Made by a program: the position numbers and the translations under genes
DNA from: Enterosoma sp963544395
GTDB lineage: Bacteria > Bacillota_I > Bacilli_A > RFN20 > CAG-288
NCBI GenBank assembly: GCA_963544395.1
Contig: CAUUFA010000002.1
Location: 90,751 to 154,750, forward strand
Length of the DNA: 64,000 bases
Direction: 5' to 3'
Shown: positions 62,397 to 64,000 of the stretch, piece by piece
How positions within the stretch are numbered: position 1 is the first letter of the stretch
Layout: every line of letters starts with the position of its first letter
Notes under the pieces: generated by a model
Told to the model about the DNA's origin: nothing
Seen by the model: only the letters and a program-made list of their open reading frames with translations
Databases searched by the model: none

Positions 62397-63218
62397 TTAA
62401 TAAAAACAATCAATTCTTTTTAAAGCGTGAGTTGAACTACTTAATTCGATATAAAGATAGTCACCACTTCGTTCTATATATCCGTTATAGTTAGTTCCTA
62501 AATAGTTATAAGTAAAAGTAAGGTTAGTCGTACCCTTAAGAGTGTTTAGCGAAACAGCAAAAATGTTATTGCAACAGGCAAAAGTAATAAGGACTGCTGG
62601 TTTAGAAATCATCGATGAGATATTGAATTTATAAGTAGATTCACTCTTAGTAGGAAATGTAAAGCTTTGGCATCTTAAGCCATGTTGAAGACCACTAATT
62701 CTATTATTAAGTTCTGTTTTTGTTTCACTTACTTGAGTTAAGCAATTGTTCCTTGTAGTATCTATTTTCGTTTGGTTAGTCTCAATATATTTAATTACTG
62801 ATTTATCTAAAGTAAGTGAAGTTGTCGTTTTGGAATAACCAATCATTGGAAACTCAAATACACCATCGCTCTCTAACAAATTAGTTTGAGTAAGACTTGG
62901 ATAATTACTTGAGGTTCCTTCTTTCAATGTAAGACTAGCTTCATTATTTATCGTATCTACTTTAAGAATTACATAGCCTTTCTTTGTGCTATCTAAACTG
63001 ACTGAGATATTAGTTCCATTTTCGATATAGATCCTTCTTCCATAAATTGAAACGAAACCATCTTTAAAAGTGATCTTTCCATTAGATGATGTGGCATCAC
63101 ACTTATCCCCTAAATCAGTAAATATGCCATTGGTTTTATTTGTTAAATACCAATTAAAGAAAGCATCGTCTTTTGCAGTATTTAAAGCTTCGTCAAAAGT
63201 TAATTTTTTAAGTCCCAT
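62397..63218 (-). CDS. Phage baseplate/tail fibre protein
   Basis: This 273-residue protein is beta-rich with many Thr, Ser and Asn. The N-terminal half (FTDLGDKC, KITFKDGFVSIYGRRIYIENG) resembles baseplate upper or distal tail accessory proteins. A short helix near 150-175 may be a trimer stalk. The ATG overlaps the upstream stop (TAATG). The exact role is not clear, but its place fits fibre attachment. Confidence 0.65.
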   Translation of the reverse strand: MGLKKLTFDEALNTAKDDAFFNWYLTNKTNGIFTDLGDKCDATSSNGKITFKDGFVSIYGRRIYIENGTNISVSLDSTKKGYVILKVDTINNEASLTLKEGTSSNYPSLTQTNLLESDGVFEFPMIGYSKTTTSLTLDKSVIKYIETNQTKIDTTRNNCLTQVSETKTELNNRISGLQHGLRCQSFTFPTKSESTYKFNISSMISKPAVLITFACCNNIFAVSLNTLKGTTNLTFTYNYLGTNYNGYIERSGDYLYIELSSSTHALKRIDCFY

Positions 63219-64000
63219 TAATAAATCCCTCCATCAAAATTAGTGATTGCAGTCGATACATTGACTACCGACTTATTTTTACTAGTTCCACCATTCATCA
63301 TCTTTATCTTGTCTGTAAGTGATGTCCTTTGCTCTCCTAAGGTAATGGTGCAACTAGCAAAGGTGTTTTTATATTTAATTTGAGTAAGCATAGTCGTATA
63401 AGTTCTTTTAGGAGCATAAAACTCGACAAAATAGCCAATAAAAATATTACCTAAAGGAACAAAGACATTATTTGTAACATCTAAATCAAAAGTTATCTGA
63501 TGGTCATTAGAGCTTTTAATTAGCTTTTCTTTCGCTTTGCTCTCTAGTTTTTCAAAGTCACTATCACTATAAAACTCACTTTCAACATTCACATAAGGAA
63601 AGCGCTTATCATCTTCTTTATTGGTAGTGATATTTCCATCAGTTAAAAGATAATATTTAACTTCTTTTTTATACTCTTCATTTTCCTCTTTAGGATAAAA
63701 AATACATTTATTGACGACATTTTCTTCGCTTTCTTTAATCTTTAAATTACTGATAGCTTTTAAATCATGACTAAGCATTACGATGTGTGTTTCTTCTTCA
63801 ATTATGATCTCGATATTAGAGAACCTTCCTCTAATGAAATTAACTTGATATTTAATGACTACACCATAAGTTTTTGTGATAGTTTCCATCAAATCCTCAA
63901 TATTCATTAAAGTATCAGCATCATAATTAAAACTTCCCTCAATATCTGAATTATAGGTAACAGTTAAATATCTAAGGTTTTGTTTTGAATCACTATTACT
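63218..64000 (-). CDS. Phage tail protein, 5' end outside window
   Basis: An ATG at 63905-63907 would give 229 residues, but the frame stays open upstream to the right edge, and its 31 extra codons look coding (LRYLTVTYNSD, FNYDADTL). The gene therefore starts beyond the window. The visible end has FIGYFVEFYAPKRTYTTML and ITLGEQRTSLTDKIK, as in Gp37-like or tail-tip proteins of siphoviruses. It ends DGGIY, with GGAGGG as ribosome site for the next gene. Confidence 0.72.
   Translation of the reverse strand, partial: SNSDSKQNLRYLTVTYNSDIEGSFNYDADTLMNIEDLMETITKTYGVVIKYQVNFIRGRFSNIEIIIEEETHIVMLSHDLKAISNLKIKESEENVVNKCIFYPKEENEEYKKEVKYYLLTDGNITTNKEDDKRFPYVNVESEFYSDSDFEKLESKAKEKLIKSSNDHQITFDLDVTNNVFVPLGNIFIGYFVEFYAPKRTYTTMLTQIKYKNTFASCTITLGEQRTSLTDKIKMMNGGTSKNKSVVNVSTAITNFDGGIY

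Noticed and set aside
1..64000. Mycoplasma genetic code (TGA as Trp)
   Set aside because: Several genes end in TGA at the expected place, for example the oxidoreductase/hypA overlap and the ABC ATPase, and Trp is coded by TGG.
1..64000. CRISPR arrays, rRNA, insertion sequences
   Set aside because: No spaced direct repeats, rRNA signatures, transposase motifs or terminal inverted repeats were seen on reading the window.

Overview
The window looks like the chromosome of a strictly anaerobic, low-to-mid GC member of the Bacillota, probably a gut bacterium near the Erysipelotrichia. This is inferred from gene content: a flavo-diiron protein, a clostridial-type glycerol operon (glpA-like, FAD oxidoreductase, DUF1667, glpK), strong AGGAGG ribosome sites, Bacillus-type promoters and cre-like boxes. 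TGA acts as a stop throughout, so this is not the mycoplasma code. No rRNA, tRNA or CRISPR array was seen.

Layout. 1-4113: three c-di-GMP genes (two GGDEF proteins, one degenerate-GGDEF/EAL phosphodiesterase). 4334-8411: operon hypB, a 979-residue FAD/4Fe-4S oxidoreductase, hypA. 8593-14617: two GNAT acetyltransferases, a DUF2188 protein, a sugar-nucleotide epimerase, a CofE-like ligase and a CHASE-GGDEF cyclase. 14664-23605: a divergent uptake locus, with a GPH/MFS-type transporter and glycerophosphodiesterase on one side, and an AfuABC/FbpABC-like ABC importer with a ROK-family protein on the other. A roughly 600-bp control region with cre-like boxes separates them. 23694-29845: HAD phosphatase, htpG, two small membrane proteins, a flavo-diiron protein and a YitT protein. 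29945-34328: a second hypA/oxidoreductase/hypB set, with hypB now divergent. 34373-44021: a membrane DUF2188 protein, a LOG-family protein, the glycerol operon with a cre-like box, guaB and another GGDEF protein. 44079-57014: mscL, trxA, a TraX protein, a CPBP protease, a 1,624-residue membrane-anchored protein, degV, an IMPACT-family protein, an Mrp-type ATPase, a CBS protein and a mannonate pair (uxuA plus SDR).

57015-64000 is an accessory region, mostly much richer in AT. It holds a C39-like cysteine peptidase, a lipoprotein, and the late end of a prophage on the minus strand: tail protein, fibre genes, a nucleotidyltransferase, two holin-like genes and a last gene with its own consensus promoter. 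The prophage runs off the right edge and shows no recognisable endolysin here.

How it fits together. The metabolic genes describe fermentative use of glycerol and glycerophosphodiesters (GDPD, GlpA-like dehydrogenase, GlpK), hexuronates (UxuA/SDR) and sugar phosphates or related solutes, probably under CcpA-type control. Oxygen defence is by the flavo-diiron protein and thioredoxin. Four GGDEF proteins and one EAL protein point to active c-di-GMP signalling. The two Hyp/oxidoreductase modules are the most puzzling part: they encode nickel-insertion chaperones with large NAD(P)/FAD iron-sulfur enzymes, but no hydrogenase or urease subunit is visible in the window.
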